Part shown: piece by piece, positions 22,301 through 34,200 of the stretch | Numbering within the stretch: position 1 is the first letter of the stretch | Layout: every line of letters begins with the position of its first letter | The notes under the pieces: generated by a model | What the model was told of the DNA's origin: nothing | The model's input: only the letters and a program-made list of their open reading frames with translations | The model's database searches: none | Made by a program: the position numbers and the translations under genes | Assembly: GCA_030760725.1 (NCBI GenBank) | Contig: JASWHV010000005.1 | Location: 95,486,622-95,550,621 of the forward strand | Length of the DNA stretch: 64,000 bases | Direction of reading: 5' to 3' | Source: Neostapfia colusana | Lineage: Eukaryota; Streptophyta; Magnoliopsida; Poales; Poaceae

Positions 22301-23846
22301 GAAATCACATGTCCATCACCTCACCATTACACCGGTGGAGGAGGAAGAGCCAAGTTTATACTTGGTTCCGTATGGATCGCTGTACAACCTTGCCCTCATC
22401 CCTACTATTACAGAGGACATCATTGCAGCTCAGAAGATGGATAAAGGCATGGCACATCTCCGGAGACGGATAGACAACGGGGAGATCAAATGTTTCTGGA
22501 AAGATGAGGAGGGGACACTATGGTTTAATGACCGCATAGTCGTACCCCGAGATATGGAGTTGAGGAAGAAGATCCTCAATGAAGCTCACTTGTCCAAATA
22601 CTCCATTCATCCAGGCAGCAACAAAATGTACCAAGATTTGAAAAAGAAATTTTGGTGGACACGGATGAAGCGTGAGGTAGCTAAGTACGTATCCGAGTGC
22701 GATACGTGTAGACGAGTGAAAGCTGATCACATGAAGAAATCAGGGCTGTTGCAACCCCTGAAGATACCGGCATGGAAATGGGAAGATGTGAGCATGGATT
22801 TCATTGTGGGATTACCCCTAACAGCCAACAAGCATAATTCCATATGGGTAATCGTTGATCGGTTAACCAAGACGGCTCACTTCATTCCGGTGAATACACG
22901 TTACAATGCCGGCAAATATGCGGAGCTATACATAGCGAAGATTCTATGCCTATACGGGGTACCCAAGACCATTGTCTCAGATCGAGGTGCATTATTTGTA
23001 TCTCGCTTTTGGGAGCATCTACACGCTGCATTGGGTACTAAGTTGATTAGGAGCTCCGCTTATCACCCTCAGACCGATGGGCAAACAGAGAGGGTAAACC
23101 AAGTATTAGAAGACATGTTGAGAGCATGTGCCATCCACCATGGTAGGAACTGGGATGATCACCTACCATTGGTGGAATTCTCGTACAACAACGGTTATCA
23201 GGCGAGTATCAAGATGGCACCCTACGAAGCTCTCTACGGTCGTAAATGCCGCACCCCATTAAATTGGTGCAAGTCCGGTGAAAGGGTCACATTCGGGGTT
23301 GATGTGGTGAACGACGCCGAAGAGCGCGTTCGGACAATTCAAGCCAATTTAAAAGCCGCTCAATCCCGGCAGAAGAGCTACGCTGATAAGAGGCGTAGAC
23401 CGTTGCACTTTGACGTTGGTGAACACGTGTACCTCCGCGTGTCCCCGATGAAGGGCGTGCACCGGTTCGGTGTGAAGGGGAAGCTCACTCCCCGTTTCAT
23501 TGGACCCTACGCTATCACCGAGAAGTGTGGACCAGCGGCGTATCGATTGGAACTACCGGCATCTCTGGCTGGTGTCCACGATGTTTTCCATGTTTCGCAA
23601 CTGCGAAAATGCTTGAAGCATACAGCTGCTGTTCCTACCGAAGACATCGGCGAGCTGAAACCGGATTTAACATATGAGGAGTACCCGGTGGGAATTCTTG
23701 ATGAGAAAGCCCGAACCACGCGTAGCAGAACGTTGTGGTTCTACAAAATACTCTGGAGCAACCACACCGCCGAAGAAGCGACGTGGGAGAGCGAGGAGTT
23801 CCTTCGCTCAAAGTACCCGGAGTTCATGGCTTCTCAACACGGGTAA
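19310..23846 (+). pseudogene. LTR-A gag-pro-pol polyprotein, three lesions
   Basis: Single-frame Gag-Pol of a Tekay/Del-type chromovirus. In order: Gag capsid domain, proline/glutamine-rich linker, CX2CX4HX4C zinc knuckle (CFTCGQAGHFAKDC), aspartic protease (LFDSGATHSFIS), RT (catalytic FIDD intact), RNase H, integrase (HHCC zinc finger and DDE core) and a C-terminal chromodomain (ILDEKARTTRSRTLWFYKI) that in this clade guides insertion into heterochromatin. Relative to the near-identical B element it has a TGA in place of TGG (21179-21181), a 1-bp deletion near 21444 in RT and a 1-bp deletion near 22104 in RNase H. The RNase H block DLELAAVV reads DLDLAAVV here. The start is the ATG at 19310 that aligns with B. 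Confidence 0.95.
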
Positions 23847-23877
23847 GTCCCTATTACATCACTATCTCTTCTTTTGT

Positions 23878-23912
23878 AATCTCGGGACGAGATTCTTTTA
23901 AGTGGGGAGAGA
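23878..23912 (+). promoter_or_regulatory. LTR-A stem-loop and polypurine tract
   Basis: AATCTCGGGACGAGATT forms a 7-bp stem, followed by TTTTAAGTGGGGAGAGA, the polypurine tract that primes plus-strand synthesis, ending directly before the 3' LTR. The same arrangement is present in B and C. Confidence 0.85.
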
Positions 23913-26900
23913 TGTAAAAGCCCAAGAAAAGGGACTAGCAAAAACTTTTCTTCACCTCACAACACCACAGTTTTCATTGTGGATATCTTAGGAAATATTG
24001 TGAAGAGCAAGTAACCTTCATCAAAAGAGTGATTAGAGGGGAAAGTCTTCCTTTTCACAAAGTGGGATTTGGACATAGGAACATGAGAGGTTGAGCTCAC
24101 CCCTAGAACTTAAAAAGTCTTGGGAAGGTTCAGTCCAAGTTTCATAGAAATCCAACACTTTTTGAGGCACTTTTTGGTTATTTGAAAAAGAGGCCAATTT
24201 GAATGTAAATTCAAATTGCAGCAAATTTCATCACCCAAATTCAAAAGTTAGCTTCATATTCAAACTCAGCACATTTTTCCGAGTAAGCCCACCAATTTTC
24301 ATGTCCATTGGAGTTCATCTTGTCAAGAGCTAAATTTGCAAGAATTCAAAACTGAATTTGAATTTCAGTTTAAACATGCAGAAAATTTATTAAAACACAG
24401 TTCAAATTTGAGAAGTCAAATTTAAACCAAGACTTGGTGACTAAGTCTCACATTAAATTGTGAGTAGCTGGTGGGATAATTAGCAAAAACAGAAAAGAAT
24501 TATTAGAGAAAAAGGAATGAAGGGGAGGCCCACAGGTCAGTGGCACACGAGGGGCAGTCGGTTGCTGCAGCCGACCTCGACTTCGCGCGCAAGCAAGGGA
24601 ACGGCGGTGAGCCACTGAGGCAGCAATCGGCCACCTCACGGTGCCAAAACCGTGGCTCAAAGGCCAGCGCACAGCCCACGCCGCCTTCCTCCTGCTTTCC
24701 AAACGAGAACCCCCCCTACCGAGCTTCTTTCTCGATTCCGCGCGAGCACAGAAACACCGCCCTCTCTGATCACCGGCGTCTGGCCAGCACAGGCGCGCTC
24801 GTGCCCGACGAGCAACACAAGAAAGGACCGCCTTAAGGTGCTGATTCTTCTAGTCCCTACCGCTCTTCATTTCATGGGCTGTCGAGGGTGTATTTCGCCG
24901 GGAAAGCTTCGGGGGTCTTGAGACCAAGCTCCCACAAAATCCCAAAATTTGTGGGGGTTAGCTCATCACCGGGCAAACCAAGTCACGCACACGCTCTATA
25001 CACTGCCACGACCACCTAGGATCGAAAACCAGTAAGAACCGTGGGCTAGGTTTACGGTTCTTTGAAATTTTCTGAAGCACCGCCGATATCCGGCCTAGGT
25101 CGCCGATGAGGTCTTAGTTACCGCCGTTTTCACGGGGATCGGTGTCCATGTCCGTGACCAGCAGGTGTCAGCGGAGCTCCCCGAGCAAACCACATCGAAA
25201 AAGGTGCATGGGATGCCGAGTTGGACGTCGCCGGTAAGCTCCCGGCCGCTGTTGCCGTCGGGAGCACTGTTCCGGTGGTTGTCAAGTTCTGGGGAGGGCA
25301 CCACCGTGTTCCTCAGGCCGAGATAGGCACTGGCGGCGAGATTCAGCAATTTCCGAGAACCGGAACCCCTCTCCGGCGAGAGCTCCGGCGAGCTTGGCGG
25401 CGGGGTCGCGCGGGTGGCTGGAGGAAGACGAAGGGGTAGGCCCCACGCGTCAGCGGCTGGAGATAAATGGGTGGGATTGCCTGTGGTCCTGGATCCAGTG
25501 CGGCCACGCGGGAAGGAGTCTGTGGCCCCGTATGGCGCGGCTCCAGCGGTCGACACGTGGGCGGTGGACCCACCCGCAGGATTTAAACATTTTTGGAATT
25601 TCCAGTTTTAGTGCAAACTTCAAATGCATAGAACTTTGGCTAGGAAACTCCAAATTCGATGAACCAAATTTTGCTGAACTCAGAATTCTGAGTACTTTCC
25701 AGCAATACCAAATTCAGCTCATGAAAGTGAATAGTTTTCTAGAATTAAATCCCTAAAATTTAAACTGTTGGGAATTTGAACTGGAGAACTACTTTATGAA
25801 AAATTCTGAAATTTGGCTGAGAGACTCATTAGACAATCCCTGAATACCAGTAAAATTTTCAGACTCATCCAAGTTCATTTAGTTACCCTGATGGGGTGAT
25901 TAAGAGAACTGCCCTGAGAAAATAGAAAAATGTACAGAAACATTTTTCAGATTTTCTCAAGTCTTAATTAGGGCATAATTTTCTGTAGAATTCTTCAAAT
26001 GACATGAAACCAACTCCATTAGAACCATCTTAAAGTCTAGTTTCCAGAAAGTAATGGTTGGAGCCATGAAAACCCCTGGAATCATCCAGAGGCTCAAATA
26101 TTGACCAAATGGGTTTCTATTTGTACAAGGTTCAAATGAACTTTGTTTCAAATAAAACTTGGTCACAACTCTGGGTAGGACCCTACCAGTCCACCATAAA
26201 AATTTCAGAACCAAAGGGAAGGGCTAGCTAGAGTTATTAGCAATGATGTATTCCAGTTCACACATTGCATTCAAATTAACATGTAGTATTGTATTAAACG
26301 TGTAGCCATTGAAGAAGAGACTCTGGAAGTGCTGGACTTCCTCCTTCCGGAAGAGGAATTAACCCCTGACCAGCAGCAACAAGGCAAGCCCCGGTTTGCA
26401 TTAACCTTTTTATAAGTTTTGCTTTGTTTACATGTGTCATATGAAGTATGTATGTGCATTAGGTATAGGATGAATGAAACCCCACTTGCATAACCAAAGG
26501 TTCCTAAAAGAGTGAGGGTAGTGTCTAAGACCTCGAGTAAATAGGCTATGCTTAATGTTTCATAGGACTTCGGTACAAGTCGAGTAGTTGGAATCTACTC
26601 GCGAGTTTAGGCTGGGAAACACACGGGTTTGGTTGAGTGATGTGAGATCACTTTAGTAATGAAAATGAGACTAGGCAGGGGCTAGGGCGCAGCAAGAGGA
26701 AGTCTTGTGTGCGCAGCCCTGTCCGTGTCGATTGAGGACCGATCCGTGTGCGGCCCTGCTGATCAAGTATTGAACGTACCGAAGGCATATCGGATATATG
26801 GCCCCGATAAACTGATGTAGCCTAAACCTCCGGGCGTCGAGGCATAGCACACCGATTTATAGGTGTAGGTTGAGGGCAGCAAGGTGGAAATCTGCCAACG

Positions 26901-27766
26901 GGCATAGAGAGATGCTCCGTGTGGGGAACCTCCTGCTCGTTTCGGTGCGACCGGTTCGACGTTTGGGCTGTTGGGTGAAAGGTTGTCCCGTACGACATCG
27001 AGTGAGCGTGCTTTGCAGCTCCACGGATGGGCGTACGTGATGTGCTCTATGGGTTTTCCTGCAGGTGTATATCGAGTCGATTCGCCGTCCCTCGCGGTGA
27101 CGAGTACCGCTTGTTCACTGCGTCGTAACGTAGACTAATGAATGAAATGTTATGATTCAATATTGCTGCTATGATATAATTGTATTGCTACATGTGTGCC
27201 ACCAAATATTGCTTACTAAATTTCAGCTTCATGAACTGTTAACTTGTTGCTAAAAGATGAATTAAGGATGAACTTGTAGGCGTGTCCATTTGCTGCAACA
27301 TTGCTATCCTGTGTCATGGTACACCTCATGTAGAGTTTCATGCTTAGGTGAGTCGGTTAAACCTTGCTGAGCCTTCGTGCTCACGGCTGCTGCTTAAGTG
27401 TTTTTCAGGTGAGGAGCCACCCACGGACTCGGAATACGAGTCCACCGGCGAGGGTTACCCTCCGTCGGGGACTATGGCTGAGTGGGAGCCGTACACGCCG
27501 CGCTGAGCTGAGGAGTGCAGCTAGTGTGGGTTGCCCTAGGGCTGGGCAACTTACTTTTGCTAGATAGGCGGGCGTGAGTTGTATAAAAGAAACTTCCGCT
27601 GTGTAATAAAAGACCCTAGTTTGTAACTTAGAAGTGTTCTATTTTGTACATTCAGTTTGTTTTTCCCAATGTAATATAATGTGTTCTTATGACGTGTGCT
27701 GTCGGGTGTCGCATCGTGCGGCACCACCCTCTGCGATCCTTGATGAGCGGATTCCGGTCCGCCATA
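23913..27766 (+). repeat. LTR-A 3' LTR
   Basis: 3854 bp, nearly identical to the 5' LTR. Ends CCATA where the 5' copy has CCACA. Carries the second copy of the micro-exon (26306-26383, with a Pro-to-Leu change) and final exon (27409-27506). Confidence 0.95.
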
Positions 27767-27771
27767 GACTC

Positions 27772-28088
27772 AATGTCTCACTCATGAATATCCAACTTAT
27801 TTAGCAGCGGAAGACTCTAAATGACAGCGGAAAATCATTAAAGACAGCAGGCTCCAATCTTCAACTCCACAGGCATGTTGACGGTAGTGCGCACGCCTAG
27901 TACTCCACATGTTCCTCGAAGTACTCTTCTCCTGTAGCTGATGTATATGTGGGAATGCAAGGGTGAGTACATATCGTACTCAGCAAGTGCGGGAAAAGTA
28001 TGACATGTAGCTTACAACAAGGTAGGGAATAAAAAGGTTCATTGCAGCAAGCAAATTTTATTTCACAAACACGTTAAAAACAGCAACT
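27772..28088 (-). mobile_element. LTR-H, second piece
   Basis: Resumes H after LTR-A. On the minus strand it reads as the 3' part of an LTR, with a GTGAGTAC...GTACTCAGCAAG block (27961-27990) common in grass gypsy LTRs. Just 5' of that block in transcript order an acceptor (CTACAG) precedes a short acidic frame ending VEY-stop (about 27926-27891), the same place as exon 3 of the LTR ORF in A-C. CACTA-2 interrupts it after ACT (28086-28088). Confidence 0.5.
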
Positions 28089-28099
28089 CACTACAGGAA

Positions 28100-28480
28100 T
28101 TCGTCAATAAGGCGTCGTCCATATGAGCGTCGGTTGGCTACAGAAACCGACACACATAAGGTAAACACGTCGGTCAACCGACGCACTTAGCCGACGAAAT
28201 ATATTGGACACCTTTGCCATCTAAGTGCGTCGGGGCCGACGCATTTAGGGAGTATGTGCGTCGGTTTCTCTCAGCCGACGCACTTAGGGTTAAATGCGTC
28301 GGCCCAGAGAACCGACCCACTTAAGTCACTTATATGCGTCAGTTTCTAAAGGACTGACGCACATAAAGCGACACATGGTGAACACACCGAGCGCGTTTGT
28401 GTGCGTCGATCCTGTAGGAACCGACGCATATAATCCACTTAAGTGGGTCGGTTTTGAGGAGACCGACGCACATAACGTGT
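28100..28480. repeat. CACTA-2 left subterminal array
   Basis: Many copies of TGCGTCGGTT and AACCGACGCA in both orientations, often as close inverted pairs. Confidence 0.85.
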
Positions 28481-28664
28481 TTTTTTAAAAAAAACTGCTT
28501 AATTTCTCTCCCTCCCCGGATGGGGGGCCTCCATTTTACACACAAAACAGCAATATATACAGCAGAACAGATATAATTCAACAACACTTCAAACATAGCA
28601 TCGTACACAAGTTTTCAAACGTTTCAAACACAAGCATAACAGTACGAAAATGAGTAAACAAAAT

Positions 28665-29501
28665 TCAAATGTCGTCGTGGGAGCCTCCACTCGCACATCC
28701 TGCGCTCCCATCTCCTCCATTCGCACCTCCGTCGTTGATGTTAAAGAAAGCATCGACACCTTCAGGAGTTCCATGACGAGATCCTTGCGATAAACAAATA
28801 AAATAGAAACTTAATAATGTAACATGTTAACTCCGACTAACTTAATAACATAACTTTAAAAATGAGAAGCATGTTGGTTTGAACTAAAACTTATCAACGC
28901 TCTCGTATTTCCTCTCACTCTCCCTAACTCCCTCGCCCTCACTCGCTCTCCCAGTCTCTCTATCTCTTCTCCTCTCCCTCTATCTCTTTCTCTCTAGCTC
29001 CCTCTCTATCTATCTCTTCTTTTCTCTCTATCTCTTCCTCTCTCCCTCTATATATTTCTCTTCCTCTCTATCTATCACTTATTTTCTCTCTCTATGTACC
29101 CCCCTCTCTCTATGTCTTCCTCTCCCTCTCGATCTATCTCTGCCTCTCTCGCTCTCTCACTTGTTCCCTCTTTCACTTCATATCTCTGCTAGTATTTCCC
29201 TTTTCTTCTTAATATTGTGCTAATTAATATATGATGTTATAATGAAAATATTGTAACAAGTATACAAGTCATACTTACCGCTGTGTCTCCAACTTGTGAT
29301 GGGTGAGTCTGCACCGGAAGGAAAGGCATCGGTGGGAAAACTGCTTCAAGTTGTTAGATTATAATTAGAATCATTTTGGAATCGAATAAAGTGGTCAAAT
29401 GTGAATTACAGTTTACCTGGATTATTTAGCTGCAATTCAGAAGCCAACAGTGACATGAATCCGTAAGGTTGTGGAACACATGGTTGACCACTCTCGGAAC
29501 C
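28665..29501 (-). pseudogene. CACTA-2 tnpA-like terminal exons
   Basis: Minus-strand exons 29501-29417 (acceptor TTGCAG, donor GTAAAC), 29340-29279 (acceptor AAGCAG, donor GTAAGT) and 28783-28665 (acceptor CAAG, stop TGA 28667-28665). The first two encode Gly/Ser/Pro/Gln-rich sequence (GSESGQPCVPQPYG, FPPMPFLPVQTHP). The last encodes a Gly/Asn/Asp-rich tail ending GGSHDDI, a typical C-terminus of TNPA-like proteins in grass CACTA elements. The DNA-binding part and the tnpD gene are missing. Confidence 0.5.
28905..29190. repeat. CT-rich microsatellite-like tract
   Basis: About 285 bp of CTCTCTCTAT, CTCTCCCTC and TCTATCTC repeats, inside an intron of the CACTA-2 transcript. As a polypyrimidine tract on this strand it is purine-only on the transcribed minus strand. 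Confidence 0.85.
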
Positions 29502-30194
29502 CTGCAACACAAATGGTTACGATATTGCATGTGATACGTGCTGATTCGAAACAGGTACTCAAATTCTATAGGTTACGTTGCTCATTTTCATTTTTCAATC
29601 ATTTACGAGAGAGGAAAGAACAAGACAGAGGAGGAAAGTTGGTCAGAGTTGAAAGTTCTAAGTCTGGATCCACCGTGTAGGCGCGGTTAATTGGTCGTCC
29701 TCATTGTCGCCGTACGCATCTGTGCTCGTCTTAACGCGTACTTCACAACTACAATCATCTTTCACTACAGTCCTCTAAAGCTACTAAAATTATAAAGATA
29801 TTTACTATATTACAAACATATAATTAGTCATCATATCGCAAATGCCAAAAAGAAGCAATCACACGCATGATACGAACTTTTAATCAATTTGGATGAAAAA
29901 ACTATAAGCCTTTTTAATTCATGTCTAAAAGAAGTAATCACATAATATAAGCTTGAACATTCAACTTCACACAATATGGCATGATATGAATCACATTCAA
30001 TTCATATAGCATAAAGGATATGAATCACATTCACGAGTTAGCAACTATGTAATATGAATCACATACACGAGTTAACTCTAATCAAATGATATGATAAAGC
30101 ATTACTTTCATGAGTTAGCAACTATATAATATAACATTCAACTCTAATCACATTCAACTCTAATCACGTATTTGCAATAGACCTAATATTTTAC

Positions 30195-30445
30195 CTTCAC
30201 TTAGAGTTGAACCGGATGAAAGTGGCCGGGACGAAGGGGGCGCCGGCGGCCGAGGCGTACGGGGGCGCCAGATAGGGGGGCGGACGGGGGACCGGACGGG
30301 GAGGCGGAGGGGACGCCGATGGGCAGGAGCGCCGGCGAGGCGGCGGGGTGGCGGCGGCGGCGGGCGGGGGCGCTGGCGAGAAGGCGCGCGGGCGACAGGG
30401 AGAATGAGGAGAAGAGAAGAGGCGAAGGGATTAGGTTTCGAATGG
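30195..30445 (-). promoter_or_regulatory. CACTA-2 GC-rich promoter / first exon
   Basis: GC-rich block next to the right subterminal array, with a minus-strand donor GTGAAG|GTAAAA at 30195/30194. Same arrangement as in CACTA-1. Confidence 0.45.
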
Positions 30446-30449
30446 GGCC

Positions 30450-30718
30450 CGCTTAAGAGCGTCGGTTTTGCCAGGGCCGACGCTCTTAGAGCCTAAGCCA
30501 GCCAGGCCCGCCGTATGAGCGTCGGTTTAGCCGACACATTTGACATAAACGTCGGTTTGGCCGACGCATTTAATATGTGCGTCGGTTGGATCCAGAAAAA
30601 CCGACGCCTCTAACTTATGGGTGTCGGTTCGCTTAAACCGACACCCCTAGAGGTGTTAAATGCGTCGGGGCCGACGCATATAGATAAACCGACACCCTAA
30701 TCATCATTTCCTGTAGTG
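30450..30718. repeat. CACTA-2 right subterminal array and TIR
   Basis: GCGTCGGTT / AACCGACGC units up to the terminal TTCCTGTAGTG. Confidence 0.85.
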
Positions 30719-30721
30719 ACT

Positions 30722-31274
30722 ATCTCTAGGTGTGTTTAATCCCATTATAACCAAGTATTTCATCAACATTCCTACATCATGATTCACCATTTATCAAGTC
30801 TCAACTAGCTATTAATCTTTCTCAAGTTCATCTCATACTTATAAATATTCATAACCAACTCATATTCATATAACAAAAACAAAACTCATTGTCATGACCC
30901 AAAACAGTCCCAAAACCAATCCCAATGACCATACCCGAATAACCATCCCATGTTTTGCCTCTAATCATGGAAGTTGGCCAGGTGCTTGTAACCGGAAGAA
31001 CGACTATCATGATAGTTTTACACTCTACAGAGGTTGCACCAATTTACCCACAAGTTTGTGATTTCGTCACCCGTCGGCGACTAAAGAAAACCTCCATTAT
31101 ACCAGTACACAACCATTGGTGTATGGCCAAGAGATCACAAAATAGCCTTTACAAAGGGGATACTAGGATGTACGGGACCCACTGAGGTTTCACCGGCAGG
31201 CTCAAATCTGTATTCTCCCACCCACGGGCCACCTCTTGTGTCATGCTGTTCCCAGGGCAGTCCCTCTCGACTCC
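30722..31274 (-). mobile_element. LTR-H, third piece
   Basis: Continues H after CACTA-2. No ORF of note. Contains minus-strand LTR blocks (GGTGGCCCGTGGGTGGGAG near 31220; TACACAAGTTTGTGGGTAAA-like block near 31050) seen in grass gypsy LTRs. It ends abruptly at the start of LTR-D. H therefore totals about 1 kb of visible LTR in three pieces. Confidence 0.5.
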
Positions 31275-34200
31275 TGTAAAAGTCCCAAAACTTGTAAATG
31301 GAAAACTTTAGTGATGAATAAAGTTGAGTTTAAATCCAAGAAATGGGACTTGCAAAAACTTTTCTAAACGTGTGAAGATGGTCATGAGCAAGCACATGAA
31401 TTCAAGTCCACCTTGAATTAAAATGATCATTTAAATGTAAAGGTGGTCATTTGAAATGGAGGATGCAAACTGTGGTTGGAAACCTTCACTTTGCAGCCAC
31501 GAAATTAAAAATTTGAATCCATATTTGGAGTATTCAGGTCGAAATTATGAGGAAGACAAATTTTAAGAAAATTTGGAGGTGCTTTGATATGTATATCAAA
31601 GATACTTATGAATTTCATTGAAATTTGAATTCAAATTTGAAACTGACGTAAAACTTGTCAATTTGCCAAATGGTTTTCAAATTTGGGCTCCACAGATTTG
31701 AAGTTTGCAATGTGCCAAAAATTGGAGATATTTAAGAGAGGAAATGAGTGGGGCCAAATTGTCATTGTGAGGGGGGAGACATACTACCTAAGTCTCTGTT
31801 CTCTGTTTAGACACGAGCTCGGAGCAAACAACCGCAGGGTGCCACTGAGGCTCGATTCAACGATCACCGCCTCGTTTCTCCTCATGCTGGCAACCAGCTT
31901 CACCGTTTCCCTTCACGCTCGGTGTGATCCACTCCCCACAACCCGAACCAAACGTGTTCTGTTTCTCCTCGCCCACAACACACTCGCACACCGCCGAGCT
32001 CACTGCCGCCATAGTAAAACAATTGGGGAACCGCCAAACTTGTGCCACAGAGCCCCACTGAGCTGAAAAACGGTGTGGTAGAACCCTCACCTACCTCCTC
32101 GGCGCCGAAACAGAGCAAAGTTTGGTTCCCTTTCCTCGGCCGCACTGTTCTTCGCGCCGACATAAAAACACCGGTGATCGGGCGTACGAGGGCAGCTCGC
32201 CGCAGCGGCTTTCACGCAGGACACCTCTGGACGCGCTGTTGACCCGTGCTGCTCACCCCCATACCTCAAGTCGAGCCGTCGATCACCGAGAGCCAATTCG
32301 GGAATTTTCTTTCGGAGGGCGCAATTCGACCTTCCGGTACGGGATGATTAAATTCAGTTGCAATTCATGTTTTTAGCTCACCAAATCTTGCACACGGGAG
32401 CTAGACTAGCTAGCGACCCCATTTCCTTCATAAACATAGCTTAGAACCGAGTAGTTGCAACCAATTTCGAACTTTCCGATCGGTGGTCATGGCGGGAACC
32501 GCCGGGCACACGATGAGACCTCATTTCGAGCCGTTTCCGATCAAGTTTGAACCAAAGCCGAGCACCCCCATGAACCACTGATACTGTAGAACCAAAGACC
32601 CATTGGTTTGTGGCTCTAGAGTGGGCGCACGATGTCACCGGAGGGAGAACCAAGCCGCCGCACGTTGCCCGGTGATTTAGAGCCATCGCCGGCCTCTGGT
32701 GAGCACGGGGACGAGTTCCTCACGTCAAGAGAGAGGCTAGCGGCGAGTTTCAGCCCCTAAGTCCACCAGAAAGGGAGGGTCCGAAGCAGCGCCGCCGCGC
32801 CGGCGAGGGGGGCGAAGCGTGCGGGAAAAAAAGGGCGGGAGGAAGAAGAAGCTTCCGGCCCCACCAGTCAGTGGCTGTTGTGGTAGACTGGGATTTGCTG
32901 TGGCCATTTGATCTGTTGTGGCTCAAGCCTGATTAGCTGTGGACCACGGTGTGGCTGCATCAAAGGATTGACACGTGTGCCCAGGACCCACGGTCAGAGT
33001 TTGAACATTTCCCAGTTTATTTGAACTCCTCAAATTTAGTTCAAACTTTAGAACCTCATAACGTTTGTTAGGAAGCTCCACATTTAGTGATTCAAATTGG
33101 GTTAGATTCAGATTGAAAAACTTTATCCAAATATGCAACCCAATTTGTACGAAAATCATTATTTAATTCTAGAAAATTCTTTAAAGCTTTTTAGCAAAAT
33201 AATTTTAGACGGAGTTTGGTTCATCCAAAAATCCTCAAATTTTGCCAGAATATTTTTTTAGGATATTAGTTGACAGCTGTAAAAGTTTCAGCTCATTTGG
33301 AGTTGATTTAGTTAGGATAATTTTGATTTCAAGTTTCTGTGTTCAAATGAATACAGAAACGATTTCAGAGAATTTCCAAAACTTGGAAATTCAGTTCTGG
33401 GCAATTCCTAGTTCCAAAAATCCTAGAAAACTTCATGCATGCTCCCTGAGCTATGTTTGAAATTGTGGTTCACTTGAATTTGCATGAAAGTGCAAACTTA
33501 TTCAGAATTAATTCCTTTGTGCCTAAATGCTTAGGGAATTGTTCTGGGTGCCATCCCGAGCTTTTTTTTTATTCCACCTCTCCTCTCCAATCCTCGATCA
33601 AACTAGCCTTCCCCAGCAAGAAAACGTATCGGATTCGGAATTGTCTTTCCTTCCAAAAATCACTTGTATCCATGCGCTTCAGATTATTAGCCTGGAGTTC
33701 GCCACCAGCAGTATAGCCAACCCTACCCTATCACGTCAATCCCACAATCCTGCTTGCTGATCGCACTTATCGCCATCAGGCAGGCATTTTGGTTGATGTC
33801 CCTGTGATAGTTGGTAACTTCGCATTTCCAGTTGATTTTGTTGTCTTGGAGATAGAGGATAAGAGCGAGCCTATTATTTTTGGGAAACCCTTTATAGCTA
33901 CTGCATAATTCTAAATTTTGGTCCAGATTACGTTCTTGTGAGAAGGAACTCACAAGAAAATTTTCAGCTCCAGTGGAGCTCTGGATCACCACTGTCCTGT
34001 TCAACCTATTTAGATGAGTAGCACACAAGGGATGAAATGCAATTATCACTTGATCATGTTGCTTCACCCAAACCCAAACCACTAGCACCAGTGTCATTTT
34101 AAATTCTTAAACAAAGTTCCAGTTTTAAACTTGTCTTTAGAACTTGTTAGCAAAAATTTTGCAATTAAACATATATGCATATTCAAAACGTGTAGTTATT

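Larger units (their letters stand above)
13611..27766 (+). mobile_element. LTR-A: complete Ty3/gypsy chromovirus, 14.2 kb
   Basis: 5' LTR 13611-17461, 3' LTR 23913-27766, flanked by GACTC (13606-13610 and 27767-27771). LTRs start TGTAAAAGCCC and end ...CCACA (5') or ...CCATA (3', CA to TA). PBS at 17465, gag-pro-pol from 19310, PPT ending 23912. Pol order PR-RT-RNaseH-INT-chromodomain and the motifs fit the Tekay/Del chromovirus clade. The two LTRs differ only slightly by eye, so insertion was recent. Pol is inactivated by three lesions. Confidence 0.96.
28089..30718 (-). mobile_element. CACTA-2: 2.6-kb non-autonomous CACTA element
   Basis: Termini CACTACAGGAA (28089) and TTCCTGTAGTG (ends 30718), 3-bp duplication ACT (28086-28088 and 30719-30721). 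Subterminal arrays use a GCGTCGGTT / AACCGACGC motif, different from CACTA-1 although the terminal 11 bp are the same. No tnpD transposase is present; only tnpA-like 3' exons remain, so it depends on a partner element. Confidence 0.93.
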
